Positions 1-9,815 of a DNA stretch of 64,000 nucleotides are shown piece after piece. The position numbers were made by a program, and so were the translations under genes. Each line of letters opens with the position of its first letter. The first letter of the stretch is position 1. Below the pieces are notes generated by a model that was not told the DNA's origin, searched no databases, and saw only the letters and a list, made by a program, of their open reading frames with translations. This stretch comes from Rhodopirellula halodulae (GTDB taxonomy: Bacteria; Planctomycetota; Planctomycetia; Pirellulales; Pirellulaceae), in assembly GCF_020966775.1 (NCBI RefSeq), contig NZ_JAJKFV010000029.1, forward strand, positions 1,935,372 to 1,999,371, in the 5' to 3' direction.

Positions 1-200
1 GGGTTCAGAACCACGCGGGATACACCGGGAGCCAAGCGACTGTTGATGGCTTGTTGAAAGGTTTGACTGCCAAAACTTTCACGAATTGGATCGGTCCCAA
101 TCACTGTGATCGGGGAATGATCGTCCCCAACGGGCAGCGTCGCGATTGCTGGTCCCTGGACCTGAAGCATTTCGTGCATTGTGTCGACGGAATCCATCAT
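1..200 (-). CDS. Unidentified protein, N-terminal part only (cut by left edge)
   Basis: An open minus-strand frame runs from an ATG ending at 200 off the left edge of the window, giving about 66 residues that begin MMDSVDTMHEMLQVQGPA. A TAG stop lies in the same frame a short way upstream of the ATG, and AAGGA sits about five bases before it, so the start is well supported. The visible part has no signal peptide or membrane segment and no motif I recognise. It is followed, after about 260 bases, by the next minus-strand gene's stop, so this gene could be co-transcribed with the CxxCH protein upstream. Function unknown. Confidence 0.6.
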   Translation of the reverse strand, partial: MMDSVDTMHEMLQVQGPAIATLPVGDDHSPITVIGTDPIRESFGSQTFQQAINSRLAPGVSRVVLN

Positions 201-460
201 GGTTTCCTTGTAGATGATGGAGCCGATGGATGCAGAGGATCGCTACTCTTCGTGCCGGCTCATAAGCGTTGGTTCATTCTGATTGAATCTTTCAGCAGCA
301 GAGAGCGATGCCGATTCAAAAGGTTCGCTTCGAAACAACATTTCAGGCAGTCCTGCGGCTTCGATCGTCGCGTTGGTGTCCAGAAAGCAGCGTCGCCGGC
401 TCTGCAGTCAATTTCACCAACGAGGATGTTTCTTGGCGGGTCTAACGGATCGTCCGGTTG

Positions 461-1867
461 CTAACGGGGCGACAAACGAGGACCCGTTTCGCGGGTTGGA
501 CCACCGATACGAAACATCTCTAACAATTCGGTTTGCCGATTGAACAGGTCTTTGGAGTGTGGCTGCTCCACCGTTGGAAGCCGCTGTGGCCGCGAAGTCG
601 CTTCTGGTGTCGATATCTGTGAACGAGAAGTTTTTTGAGTCGTCGACTCGAGCGAATCGCTTGGTTGGATCGGTTCCGTTTCGTCGTTCTCGACAAATGT
701 GGCGGGTTGAACAGCAGCGGAAGACGAGCTGGGTTCGCTCGGTTGGTTGCTGACCGAGACCGATTGTGGAAGTTGGGCGACGAAGCTTTCGAGTGTCAAA
801 AGCAAGACAGAATCACCCTGCAGCGGAACGCTCGCGGTTTGGCCGGGGCCGTCTGAACCATGTTTGCGTTTGGCCATTTGAATCAGAGGGCTCGACTCCG
901 GTGACCCGGGGACGCTGGCGGCCAAGGCGGATCGCAGATTGGCTTCAGTGATCCTTCGGTTCGGGCGAGAACTGTGAAGCGGACGAACGAACTGCAGAGA
1001 ACCTGAAGCCTCACCACCGTCGCGATGGCAGCTTGCACATTGCGACAGCAGAATGGGTTGCACCCGAGCGGTGAACGCGTGCAGCAACCACGAATTCATG
1101 ACCTCGCGATGCAGACTGTCCAGTTCCGGCGAATCGTTGCTTGGTTGCGAGGTCGGAATTGGATTGAGATCGTCTTGCCGATGAACTTCGTCGGAGGTGG
1201 TGCTGACGGCGGAAATCAATTCCACCGAGTGTCCGGCGGGGAGTTCCTGAAGTTTCTTCGGTTTCGACTCGACGTATCCTGCTTGTTGGACCGGCGAAGG
1301 ATTGACTTCATTAGCGACCGAAGGCTTCGTGACGTGCCGCAGTCGAGATTCGATTTGCTGTGCTTCGCGGGATTGCGGATCGATTTGATAGATCGTGAGC
1401 AACTGCTTGGTGGCTTCCGAATAGAGCCCTTGGTCCACACACCATTTGGCCGCAGATAGGGCTCGTTGTTCGGGGCGTTGTGAACTTCGTGGACGCATCC
1501 ACTGCTGACGAAGCTCGAACAAAGCATGCAGGTCGTCGCGAGCACCGATCACATCCTTCGCGGGAACGCGAATTTCTGATCCGTCCTTGTGAATCACGAT
1601 CGATTCGCCGGTCACTTCGACCAGCCCAGTCATGACTCGGTCGTTGCGAAGCAACACAAACTGCTGTTTGTGCTGCGATCTATCGTGGAACTTGGTTTCG
1701 TCCGCGTGAGCCACTTCCGTCATGTGCGCCAGAATGAACAGTCCCACCAAGCACATTGCATGGGCAATTCCCCGCCAAACTCGCGGTGGCGAGTTGGTGA
1801 AACGGAAACGCAACCATCTCCGTGAACCGGGGAATTGCGTGATCGGGAACTGTACGAGGACATCCAT
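461..1867 (-). CDS. Secreted planctomycete protein with a single CxxCH motif
   Basis: The 468-residue product has a hydrophobic N-terminal segment (about residues 34-50, ending in AHA) that should send it across the inner membrane. Residues 60-120 look like a small beta-rich domain (VLLRNDRVMTGLVEV), followed by a helical TPR-like stretch near 140-175. A CASCH motif at 277-281, in the context ILLSQCASCHRDGG, matches the haem-attachment signature of planctomycete c-type cytochrome domains. The last 150 residues are Ser/Thr/Pro-rich and probably disordered. The ATG at 1867 is preferred to an upstream TTG at 1885 because it leaves a better signal segment. It is divergent from the channel gene at 2135. 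Haem binding is inferred from one motif only; I cannot name a substrate. Confidence 0.75.
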   Translation of the reverse strand: MDVLVQFPITQFPGSRRWLRFRFTNSPPRVWRGIAHAMCLVGLFILAHMTEVAHADETKFHDRSQHKQQFVLLRNDRVMTGLVEVTGESIVIHKDGSEIRVPAKDVIGARDDLHALFELRQQWMRPRSSQRPEQRALSAAKWCVDQGLYSEATKQLLTIYQIDPQSREAQQIESRLRHVTKPSVANEVNPSPVQQAGYVESKPKKLQELPAGHSVELISAVSTTSDEVHRQDDLNPIPTSQPSNDSPELDSLHREVMNSWLLHAFTARVQPILLSQCASCHRDGGEASGSLQFVRPLHSSRPNRRITEANLRSALAASVPGSPESSPLIQMAKRKHGSDGPGQTASVPLQGDSVLLLTLESFVAQLPQSVSVSNQPSEPSSSSAAVQPATFVENDETEPIQPSDSLESTTQKTSRSQISTPEATSRPQRLPTVEQPHSKDLFNRQTELLEMFRIGGPTRETGPRLSPR

Positions 1868-2134
1868 GGTGAACTTCGCTACCAAATTTCAGCTGATGGC
1901 GTCAACGTTTCCCTCGATGTCGATTTTCGACGTTGGTTTCATTTGCTGTTTTAAGGCGGTCTCATTGACTGGCATCAAAGTCTGCCGCGGAACGCAGTTT
2001 GCAAGCGGCTTTTACGGGAATTCCGACGCGGGTTTGGGCTATCGGTCGAGTTTGATTTTGCGAGACACTGCCATCGTTCCTGTCATTCTGCCCACGCTTC
2101 TTTGACTACCAACACTTTGAAACGACGATCTCCC

Positions 2135-5100
2135 ATGCGTTCTGACGGATCTTTCTGCCGCATTGGTCGCCCGCGTTGTGCCCTCGCGTTCCAATCAGCT
2201 TTCCTGCCATTGGCGATGATTGCTTGCTGCTTGGTCTGCATCTTCTGGATGGCGACTGCCAGCACCCAGGTCGTTGCCCAAGACGCCTATTCCAATCCCG
2301 CGGTGACGCAAAGGAATGCGCCGCAAAACAATGCGGCCAGCCCCATCATGCAGGTGGCCGCTTACACGCCCTTTCAGGCCGAGGATGGCGGCACCGGTAC
2401 TGCGGAGACCGGCGGCGATACGGCAATCATCAAACCGAAACATCGTGACGACCTGAGCACGGTCGATGCGGTCGCGGCGGAAATCGAAAAGGTCAACAAC
2501 GATGCGGGGATGGATGCCGAATTCAAAACCAAATTGCTGGAAACGTTGAACAGTTTGCAGCAGGTTTTGAAATCAAAACAAGAAGCCATCAACAGCATCG
2601 CGGCTGGTGAGAAATCGTTGCTGTCACTGGCTGACGAAAAGAAACGCTACAAGTCGTTGGCGAGCCAAGAGACGTCTGCGCAAACGCCCGTGGTGGATCG
2701 CTACATGGAATTGGAGCAGATTCAACAAAAACAGGCAGAAGCAAATTTGGCGTTGGGAGCGGCCCGCAGCAAATTGCAGAAGGTAGAAGCGGACATTTTA
2801 GCTCGGAAGGACCGGCTGGAAAAACTGCCTGAGCTGATTGTTGAACAACGCAAGAAGATCGAAGAGTTGTCCACACAAACCGTCGGGGAACTCAGTGGTG
2901 ACCCCGATGGGCAATTGCGTGCGATTCGTGAAGTCGAATTGAAGGAGCGGTTGGAAGAAGCGCGTCAGCGATTGGCGATGTTCCAACAGGAACAGACGCT
3001 CTATGAATCGCAATCGGATTTGATGCCGTTGATGAAGACAGCTGCGGAGAAAGAGGTCGCCGAGGCGGAGGCGAAGGCTCGCGCGTGGTCGGCAATCCTG
3101 GCTGACAAGCGTCAAAGTGAGATCTCCAAAGACCTTGACCGCTACAAACAAGAGCTTTCGAAAGAAGGGAAGAGTCCTGACAACTCATTGATCCTTTCAC
3201 TCGAGAATAGCTGGTTGAAAATTGCGGGAGAGAAAGACCGCATCAATCGGATGTTCGATGACGAGAAAGCTGAGCTCGATAGCTTGATGACTCGGGATGC
3301 CGAAGTCACCAAAAAGATTGAAGAGAACGCCGCGGGCAAAAACGGACAATCCAGCACCTTGGGCGTGGAATTGCTGCTGCTCAAGAACAAGCTTCCCCCG
3401 CTCGGTCCCATCCGAGCTCGAGTGGACGAGCTACGACAACGCGTCGAAAAAAATCGCGCCTTGCACACTCAGCTTGAGCTAACACTCGAAGGCATTCTGG
3501 ATAATTCCTCGATCGGGCTCTCGCTGGAAACGATCGAAGGCATCTCGATCCCGCAGGAGAAACTGTCAGACAGCGAGGTTCAGCTGTTGAACAAATTTCT
3601 GACCGATTTGAATGAGTACATTCTTCAGATGGTGAACCTGCAGAGTGCGCTGCAGTCGAAAGTGAGTTTGGTGGAAAGGCTCTCGTCCAAGATCGAGACC
3701 AACATCGTTTGGATCAAAAGCCAGCCCGCTTTTCAGCCGCATGACTTAATCGTTTCGTGGCAAGTGTTTCGGGCGATCGTGCACCCAGACAATCTGATTC
3801 TGTTGGGCAGAAGCGTGCTGAAAGGATTGCTCAAGCGACCTGAGCTCATTGCTATCACGGCGATTGCATTTTTTACCATTCTCTACGGCGGTGCCCGTTT
3901 GAGGCGGCGGATCGCCAAGCACGGCGAGAAAGCACGCAGCCGACAAAGTGTGTCGCTGAAACCGACCTTGGCCGCGACGTTGTTGTCGTGGGCATTGGTG
4001 TTGCCGTTGGTCGGATTGCTTTGGATCATTGGCGACGCCTTGGTGGCATCTGGTGCGACGGAGGCCATCGTGCATGCCACCGCGAAAGCGTTCAAACTGG
4101 CCGCAATCGCGGTTACGCCTGTGGAACTGCTGCGACAATGCTTGCGTCGCGAGGGATTGGCCATCGCACACTTCAACGCGGATGAGGGTTCGATCGCACC
4201 GCTGAGAAAATGGCTGCGTTTGCTGATCGATATTGGTGTGCCGTTTTTGCTGTTTTACGGGATCGCAGAGAATCTCGGTCGATGGCAAGCCGCAGCGGCT
4301 TTCAGTCGTGTGATGCTTGTTCTCAGCATGGTTTTGATCAGCGTCATGCTTTGGCGTTCGTTCTCGCCCCGGCATGGTGTTTTTTCCAAACACATTTCGC
4401 TGAACCCCAGTGGTTGGCTTTCTCGTTTGAGGTTCCTTTGGCTCGGCTTCATCGTCTTGGTGCCAATGGGAATCGCGGTGGTCGCTTTGGTCGGTTTTGG
4501 CAGTGGTGCTCGCGTACTGGCAGAACAGCTTTATTGGACGCTTTGGTTGTGCTTGTTGACCTACTACATCAGTGGGTTCGTCAATCGTTGGTTGTTGACC
4601 AATCGACGTCGACTATCGATGGCTGTTTACCGCGAACGATTGGAAGAGTCGGAGCGATTGGGAGCGGGCGGTGTGGAGATCGAACCGTCCACGACAATGG
4701 AAGCTTCCGAGATCAATGCCCAAACAACTCGTCTGCTTCAAACCATCTTGTTCATTGGGGCGTTGGTCAGCATCGCGTTGATCTGGTCACCGGTTCTGCC
4801 CGCGGTCGATTATTTAAGAACCGTGGAGTTGTGGAATACTGAGGACGCGGATGGAAAAATTCAGCCAGTCACGCTGAGGAATTTGGTATTCGCCATTCCA
4901 ATCATTGTTTTGACATGGGCTTCCGTACGGAACTTGCCCGGTTTGTTGGAAGGCGTGTTGTTGGAACGTTTGCCATTGGACAAACCTGCGCGTTACGCAA
5001 TCACAACCCTTGGCACTTACGCGCTGATCACGATCGGGATTTTGTTGACCGCGAAAGCATTGGGACTTCATTGGCAAAACATTCAGTGGTTAGTAGCGGC

Positions 5101-5686
5101 GTTGGGTGTGGGATTGGGTTTCGGATTGCAGGAAATCTTTGCCAACTTCATTAGCGGTTTGATTTTGCTGTTTGAACAACCGATTCGAGTCGGTGACGTT
5201 GTCACGTTGGGTGACACGACGGGTGTTGTGGCACGGATTCGAATTCGAGCGACCACGGTGACGAATTGGGACCGTCAGGAATTGATCATCCCCAACAAAG
5301 ATCTGATCACGGGGCGATTGGTGAACTGGACTTTGACGGACAGTACTAACCGAATCGTTATCAACGTGGGGGTTGCCTATGGCAGCGACACCGACGCGGC
5401 CTGTAACTTGCTCAGGACAATCTGTGATGAGCACCCGGGAATCTCGAAGGATCCCGAGCCGGTGGTGACATTTGAAGGGTTTGGTGATTCGACATTGAAC
5501 CTGGTATTGAGGTGTTACCTGTCGACTTTGGATGAGCGACTGAAAACGATTCATCAGTTGCACACGGAGATCAACAAACGATTCAACGCTGCCGGTTTGG
5601 AAATCGCTTTTCCACAACGCGATCTTCATTTGCGTTCTTTGCCGCCGGAATTGATGGAGCGAATGGCGGGAGGAAGCAAGGCGTAG
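2135..5686 (+). CDS. Large mechanosensitive ion channel, MscS family (MscK-like)
   Basis: The 1183-residue protein starts with a signal peptide (hydrophobic core around residues 20-40, cleavage near VVAQ-DAY). A long periplasmic region rich in Glu, Lys and Gln follows to about residue 520, with heptad-like coiled coils. Several membrane segments then lead to the MscS core near the C-terminus: the pore-lining helix reads WLVAALGVGLGFGLQEIFAN with the usual Gly/Ala pattern, followed by the beta domain (FEQPIRVGDVVTLGD, IPNKDLITGRLVNWT). This is the architecture of MscK-type channels, which release solutes on hypo-osmotic shock. The ATG at 2135 is preferred to a TTG at 2102. A structured inverted repeat follows the stop. 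Confidence 0.92.
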   Translation: MRSDGSFCRIGRPRCALAFQSAFLPLAMIACCLVCIFWMATASTQVVAQDAYSNPAVTQRNAPQNNAASPIMQVAAYTPFQAEDGGTGTAETGGDTAIIKPKHRDDLSTVDAVAAEIEKVNNDAGMDAEFKTKLLETLNSLQQVLKSKQEAINSIAAGEKSLLSLADEKKRYKSLASQETSAQTPVVDRYMELEQIQQKQAEANLALGAARSKLQKVEADILARKDRLEKLPELIVEQRKKIEELSTQTVGELSGDPDGQLRAIREVELKERLEEARQRLAMFQQEQTLYESQSDLMPLMKTAAEKEVAEAEAKARAWSAILADKRQSEISKDLDRYKQELSKEGKSPDNSLILSLENSWLKIAGEKDRINRMFDDEKAELDSLMTRDAEVTKKIEENAAGKNGQSSTLGVELLLLKNKLPPLGPIRARVDELRQRVEKNRALHTQLELTLEGILDNSSIGLSLETIEGISIPQEKLSDSEVQLLNKFLTDLNEYILQMVNLQSALQSKVSLVERLSSKIETNIVWIKSQPAFQPHDLIVSWQVFRAIVHPDNLILLGRSVLKGLLKRPELIAITAIAFFTILYGGARLRRRIAKHGEKARSRQSVSLKPTLAATLLSWALVLPLVGLLWIIGDALVASGATEAIVHATAKAFKLAAIAVTPVELLRQCLRREGLAIAHFNADEGSIAPLRKWLRLLIDIGVPFLLFYGIAENLGRWQAAAAFSRVMLVLSMVLISVMLWRSFSPRHGVFSKHISLNPSGWLSRLRFLWLGFIVLVPMGIAVVALVGFGSGARVLAEQLYWTLWLCLLTYYISGFVNRWLLTNRRRLSMAVYRERLEESERLGAGGVEIEPSTTMEASEINAQTTRLLQTILFIGALVSIALIWSPVLPAVDYLRTVELWNTEDADGKIQPVTLRNLVFAIPIIVLTWASVRNLPGLLEGVLLERLPLDKPARYAITTLGTYALITIGILLTAKALGLHWQNIQWLVAALGVGLGFGLQEIFANFISGLILLFEQPIRVGDVVTLGDTTGVVARIRIRATTVTNWDRQELIIPNKDLITGRLVNWTLTDSTNRIVINVGVAYGSDTDAACNLLRTICDEHPGISKDPEPVVTFEGFGDSTLNLVLRCYLSTLDERLKTIHQLHTEINKRFNAAGLEIAFPQRDLHLRSLPPELMERMAGGSKA

Positions 5687-5695
5687 GGAAGGCAA

Positions 5696-5807
5696 ACCGC
5701 CGACAGCGTGAAGGTGTTTTCAAGGCAGCGATCGGCGAGTTGTTTTCCAGTCCCATCGCGTGTCAACTGAACGCGAGCCGCCCGTCACTCCACGCTGTGT
5801 CGGCGGT
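5696..5807 (+). repeat. Imperfect inverted repeat with nested hairpin before ndh
   Basis: CCGCCGACAGCGTG at 5697-5710 is mirrored by CACGCTGTGTCGGCGG at 5791-5806. The arms pair over 14 bases with a two-base bulge, plus an A-T pair at 5696/5807. The 80-base spacer contains a second hairpin, TCGCGT (5756-5761) with ACGCGA (5771-5776). The element fills most of the gap between the channel gene and the NADH dehydrogenase. It could be a terminator-like or leader RNA structure; there is no T-run on either side. Confidence 0.6.
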
Positions 5808-5851
5808 GTTCGTTGCAGTCAGTCGCTTGGACCTGAGGACAGAGACTTCGC

Positions 5852-7255
5852 ATGACCATTGATTCGAAACAGCGTCCTCATGTCGTCGTGATCGGTGGCG
5901 GTTTCGCGGGGCTGCAAGCCGTTCGCGATTTGAGGAAGGCGGACGTTTCCGTGACCTTGCTAGATCGACGGAATTTTCATTTGTTTCAGCCGCTCCTCTA
6001 TCAGGTCGCGACGGGGGAGCTTTCGCCGGCGAACATTGCGACGCCACTTCGAGGCATTCTTCGCAAGCAAGCCAACGCCCGAGTGTTGCTGGAAGAGGTG
6101 ACGTCGATTTCGTTGGCGGATCAATTGGTCAGAACGACGGATTCGTCCATCCGTTTTGATTACTTGGTGGTGGCAACGGGTGCGATTCATCACTACTTCG
6201 GTCGGGAAGAGTGGCGTTCGTTGGCACCCGGACTGAAAACGATCGAGAACGCAACCGAAATTCGTCGTCAAATCCTGGCGGCATTTGAGGCGGCCGAACG
6301 ATGCAACGACCCCGACGAAGTTCATGAGATGCTGACGTTCGTGATTGTCGGCGGAGGACCCACAGGATGCGAGTTGGCGGGAGCTTTGGCTGAAATTTCG
6401 CGTCACACGTTGCAGAACGATTTTCGATCGATTCAACCAGCCGACGCCAAAATCGTTCTGGTCGAATCGGGGGATGCTCCGCTGGACGTTTATCCCGAGC
6501 CGCTACCCAGTCGAGCCGCTGATGATCTGCGGCGATTGGGCGTGGAGGTTCGGTCGCAGTGCCGAGTCGTTGAAATCGAGCCAACACACGTGATGGTTCG
6601 AAACAAGGTCACGGAAGAGGTGACGCGATTGAATACTCGGACGGTGTTGTGGGCCGCTGGTGTGAAGGCTAGCCCGCTCGGTGGCATCCTTTGCGAAGCG
6701 GCAAAGGTGGAGCCTGATCGCGGTGGACGCGTGCCGGTCAAGGAGGATTTGTCATTACCGCAACACGCGAATGTGTTTGTTTGCGGTGATCTGGCGAAGG
6801 TGGAAATGAAAGATGGCAAAGAGGTTCCCGGACTTGCACCCGCGGCAATGCAAATGGGAGCCCATGCCGCAGCATGCATCCACGCAGATTTGCGATCGAA
6901 AGAACGCCGGCCATTTCGATATCGCGACAAAGGAAGCCTCGCAGTGATCGGCCGTTTTAGTGCCGTTGGTCAGATCGGCCGCTACAAGGCCAAAGGCTTT
7001 GTCGCTTGGTTCATTTGGCTTTTCATTCACCTGATGTACATCACCATGTTTCGCAACCGGCTGTTGGTGCTGATGCAATGGGGATGGACGTTCTTCACGC
7101 ACGACCGGTCCGCGCGTTTGATCACCGATGGTGCGAATGTCGAGATCTCAACGATGGAGCAGGCAACGGGTTGGAACGAGGATCCGGCGATGCCGACCAA
7201 TCGCAATGGTGCAGCGAGAACTCCGGTGGCTTCCGATTCCGACTTGAACGTTTGA
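5852..7255 (+). CDS. ndh: Type II NADH dehydrogenase (NDH-2)
   Basis: This 467-residue flavoprotein oxidises NADH and passes electrons to quinone at the inner membrane without pumping protons. The FAD-binding Rossmann motif VVIGGGFAGLQA is near residue 10, the ATG motif (VVATGAIHHYFG) near 105, and the NADH-binding motif FVIVGGGPTGCELAGALAE near 165. The second FAD motif reads VFVCGDLA and is followed by APAAMQMG, typical of the family. The C-terminal hydrophobic stretch (WFIWLFIHLMYI) is the usual membrane-anchoring region. About 50 polar residues follow it and are probably a species-specific tail. It stands alone behind the inverted repeat at 5696-5807. Confidence 0.93.
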   Translation: MTIDSKQRPHVVVIGGGFAGLQAVRDLRKADVSVTLLDRRNFHLFQPLLYQVATGELSPANIATPLRGILRKQANARVLLEEVTSISLADQLVRTTDSSIRFDYLVVATGAIHHYFGREEWRSLAPGLKTIENATEIRRQILAAFEAAERCNDPDEVHEMLTFVIVGGGPTGCELAGALAEISRHTLQNDFRSIQPADAKIVLVESGDAPLDVYPEPLPSRAADDLRRLGVEVRSQCRVVEIEPTHVMVRNKVTEEVTRLNTRTVLWAAGVKASPLGGILCEAAKVEPDRGGRVPVKEDLSLPQHANVFVCGDLAKVEMKDGKEVPGLAPAAMQMGAHAAACIHADLRSKERRPFRYRDKGSLAVIGRFSAVGQIGRYKAKGFVAWFIWLFIHLMYITMFRNRLLVLMQWGWTFFTHDRSARLITDGANVEISTMEQATGWNEDPAMPTNRNGAARTPVASDSDLNV

Positions 7256-7329
7256 TCAACGCGACAGGGGTGAGAGGCTTTCAACTACAATGACCGCCGT
7301 CAGTGATTCATTGTCTTTGTGAGGCTTCC

Positions 7330-8514
7330 ATGCGGTCGCGTTTGGTCATTTCTCGTTGGGTTTGTGTGTTGTGTCTGTCCGCTATCGTCGCGGGTGCGTC
7401 GGCGGAGGATGAATTGTCGTTTGACGTCCGCTTGCTGACGTTGGATGCAAACGAAGGCATCGCGGCGGGGGACGTGGATGGCGATGGTAAAAAGGACCTC
7501 GTCGCCGGTCGCAATTGGTTTCGCAACGGCGATTGGGCTCCTCGTCCGTTGCGAGCCGTCGACGATTGGAACGGGTATGTCCAAAGCAACGGCGACTATC
7601 TGTGGGACGTCGATGCGGATGGGCGGCTGGACGTGATCGCGGGATCGTTCCTTCCCACGGAGGTGAATTGGTATCGAAACCCGGGCGATGAAGCGTTGCG
7701 GCTAGGCAAGATGTGGCCCGAATCGACCTTGGTTGACACCGGTGCGTCAGCCAACGAAGGCCAATTGTTCGAGGACATCGATGGAGATGGTCGACCTGAA
7801 TGGATCGTGAACAGTTGGAAGAACGAGGTTCCCACGGTGATCTGGCGATTGGAACCAAAGAAAGCCGAGAAAGAAGGGGCCCCCGCCTACGCGTTGGTCC
7901 GACATGAATTGGGCGATCAATTCAATGGACACGGCATCGGTGTGGGAGACCTGAATGGCGACGGAAAAAAAGACATCTTGGTGGGGTGGGGATGGTACGA
8001 GCAGCCTGCCGAAGATCCGTGGAGTCAACCGTGGATCGCACATCAGGATTGGAAATTACATGCCAGTCTGCCGGTCATCATTGAGGACATTGACGGGGAC
8101 GGAGACGCGGATGTGATCTTTGGTCACGGCCACAACTATGGGTTGGAATGGTGGGAAAACACAGGCGTCGATTCAGAGGGCAATCTCGAGTGGGAAGCTC
8201 ATGAAATTGATAAGCGATTCAGCCAGCCTCACAGCATGGTGTGGACGGACTTGGATGGGGATGGCAATAAGGATCTTGTGACCGGAAAACGTTACTTCGC
8301 TCACAACGGAAATGACCCGGGGGGCAAAGAGGTGCCGTGCCTGTACTGGTACTCGTTCGATCCTGCGTCAAAATCGTTTGACCGGCACACGATTGATGAA
8401 GGTCGTGTGGGGACCGGTTTGCAAATTGTGGTGGAAGACCTCAACGACGACGGGCACAAGGACATTGCGGTTGCCGGAAAGAGCGGCACGTATTTGTTGT
8501 TGGCAAAGCCCTGA
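7330..8514 (+). CDS. Secreted FG-GAP/VCBS repeat protein
   Basis: The 394-residue protein starts with a signal peptide (MRSRLVISRWVCVLCLSAIV, cleavage near ASA-ED). The rest is a run of calcium-binding-type repeats with the core D-x-D-G-D-G: DVDGDGKKD, DVDADGRLD, DIDGDGRPE, DLNGDGKKD, DIDGDGDAD, DLDGDGNKD and DLNDDGHKD. Seven such units fit one beta-propeller, the fold of FG-GAP/VCBS domains. Planctomycetes encode many such exported propellers, usually of unknown role in carbohydrate or surface interactions. An ATG at 7303 in the same frame would spoil the signal peptide, so 7330 is chosen. Confidence 0.88.
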   Translation: MRSRLVISRWVCVLCLSAIVAGASAEDELSFDVRLLTLDANEGIAAGDVDGDGKKDLVAGRNWFRNGDWAPRPLRAVDDWNGYVQSNGDYLWDVDADGRLDVIAGSFLPTEVNWYRNPGDEALRLGKMWPESTLVDTGASANEGQLFEDIDGDGRPEWIVNSWKNEVPTVIWRLEPKKAEKEGAPAYALVRHELGDQFNGHGIGVGDLNGDGKKDILVGWGWYEQPAEDPWSQPWIAHQDWKLHASLPVIIEDIDGDGDADVIFGHGHNYGLEWWENTGVDSEGNLEWEAHEIDKRFSQPHSMVWTDLDGDGNKDLVTGKRYFAHNGNDPGGKEVPCLYWYSFDPASKSFDRHTIDEGRVGTGLQIVVEDLNDDGHKDIAVAGKSGTYLLLAKP

Positions 8515-8595
8515 GAAAGCTCCAATGCTCGGAACGTGATTGACTTCATCGCGTTCCGGTGGGTTGCTAATCGGTGAAGGCTCCGCCAAGACCTC

Positions 8596-9012
8596 GTGAC
8601 GCCTCTTCGAAAGCCCACCGTGCAGACAGTTTCCGATTCTTCGTTGGATGATGCGTCGATCACCATCCAAGAAGCTCAAACAATTGTAGATCAGTGGATC
8701 CAAACCATCGGAGTTCGCTACTTCGATGAAATGACGAACCTGGCCCAATTGATGGAAGAGGTGGGCGAGGTCGCAAGGGTTCTTTCGCGAACCAAAGGCG
8801 AACAATCGCTGAAGCCAGGATCGCAATTGGGTGAATTGTCTGACGAGTTGGCTGATGTCCTGTTCGTCGTGATTTGTTTGGCCAACCAATCAGGAATCGA
8901 TTTGACGGATGCCCTTCGTCGCAATCTGGAGAAGAAGACGCGACGCGATCTGACTCGCCATCGATCCAATTCCAAATTGACCGGCGGTTCCGATTCATCT
9001 CCCGCCGAGTAG
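8596..9012 (+). CDS. MazG-like nucleotide pyrophosphohydrolase
   Basis: The 138-residue product is an all-alpha NTP pyrophosphohydrolase of the MazG/dUTPase-2 superfamily. It carries the metal-binding signature EEVGEVARVL followed by ELSDELADVLFVVICLAN; the paired Glu and Asp residues coordinate Mg2+. It probably hydrolyses a non-canonical or excess nucleoside triphosphate to the monophosphate; the substrate cannot be told from sequence. The start is GTG at 8596; a second GTG at 8620 is possible. The stop is 11 bases before the TauE/SafE gene, suggesting one transcript. Confidence 0.85.
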   Translation: MTPLRKPTVQTVSDSSLDDASITIQEAQTIVDQWIQTIGVRYFDEMTNLAQLMEEVGEVARVLSRTKGEQSLKPGSQLGELSDELADVLFVVICLANQSGIDLTDALRRNLEKKTRRDLTRHRSNSKLTGGSDSSPAE

Positions 9013-9023
9013 AGGTGGCCACG

Positions 9024-9803
9024 ATGGACTTTGCGGAGGTCGTTTCGGATCCGGACACTTGGAAATTGGTCGCGGTCTTGTCATTGGGGATCTTTGTCCA
9101 GGCTGCCGCTGGATTCGCGGCTGGTTTGTTGATCGTCCCCTTGTTGCTTTGGGCCGGCTACACCATTCCGGAAGCCCAGACTTCACTGTTGGTTGCAACA
9201 GTGCCTCAAAACATCTGGGGAGTGATCTCGTTCCGAGATTCGCTGGAAGGCAAACGGTTGATTGCGCCCGGTGCGGCTCGGTTGTTGTTCTTGCCAGTGG
9301 GCGTTTTGACGCTGCAGTGGATGGAATCGTTTTCAGTGATGACGTTGAGACAGGTCGTCGGAGCGGCTGTCTTGCTCGCAACGATCGCGAATCTTTTCTT
9401 TCGTCCCACACCGCGAAAATCGGTGGCGGCATTTTGGGGATTTTTGGCGTTCCCGTTGTCGGGGTTCATGCAAGGTTTGGTCGGGATGGGTGGGCCGCCA
9501 ATGGTTTTGTGGGTGCAGGCTCACGATTGGGACACACGTCGTTCTCGCGGGTTTTTGTTCTCGATGTATCTGATCAGTTTGGCACCCGGGATTGCGGTCT
9601 TGGTTTGGTTCTTCGGTGCTCGAGTGATTCCACCGGCATTGATTGCCGGAGCGGCGATTCCTATTTTGCTGGTCGTCACCTGGGCGGGGTTGCGCGTGGG
9701 AACCGCACTTGGAACCGAGCGGCTGCGACGCGTGACAATGGCATTGTTATTGCTGATGGGATTGGCTGGGCTGGCAGCTCCGTGGCTGACTCCGCCGACT
9801 TAA
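9024..9803 (+). CDS. TauE/SafE family membrane transporter
   Basis: This 259-residue protein is almost entirely hydrophobic, with about eight membrane segments and the duplicated layout of the TauE/SafE family (sulfite, sulfoacetate or related anion exporters). The first repeat holds QAAAGFAAGLLIVPLLLWAG; the second holds FMQGLVGMGGPPMVLWVQA, matching the conserved G-x-G-G-P segment. The ATG at 9024 follows the MazG-like stop closely. An in-frame start at 8874 would overlap that gene by 139 bases and is rejected. The substrate is unknown. Confidence 0.87.
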   Translation: MDFAEVVSDPDTWKLVAVLSLGIFVQAAAGFAAGLLIVPLLLWAGYTIPEAQTSLLVATVPQNIWGVISFRDSLEGKRLIAPGAARLLFLPVGVLTLQWMESFSVMTLRQVVGAAVLLATIANLFFRPTPRKSVAAFWGFLAFPLSGFMQGLVGMGGPPMVLWVQAHDWDTRRSRGFLFSMYLISLAPGIAVLVWFFGARVIPPALIAGAAIPILLVVTWAGLRVGTALGTERLRRVTMALLLLMGLAGLAAPWLTPPT

Positions 9804-9815
9804 CGAGAAAACGAA

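Noticed and set aside
3746-4393. A 215-codon minus-strand frame inside the MscS-type gene
   Set aside because: It is antisense to a well-supported membrane region; its Gln/Arg/His-rich product is the mirror of hydrophobic codons.
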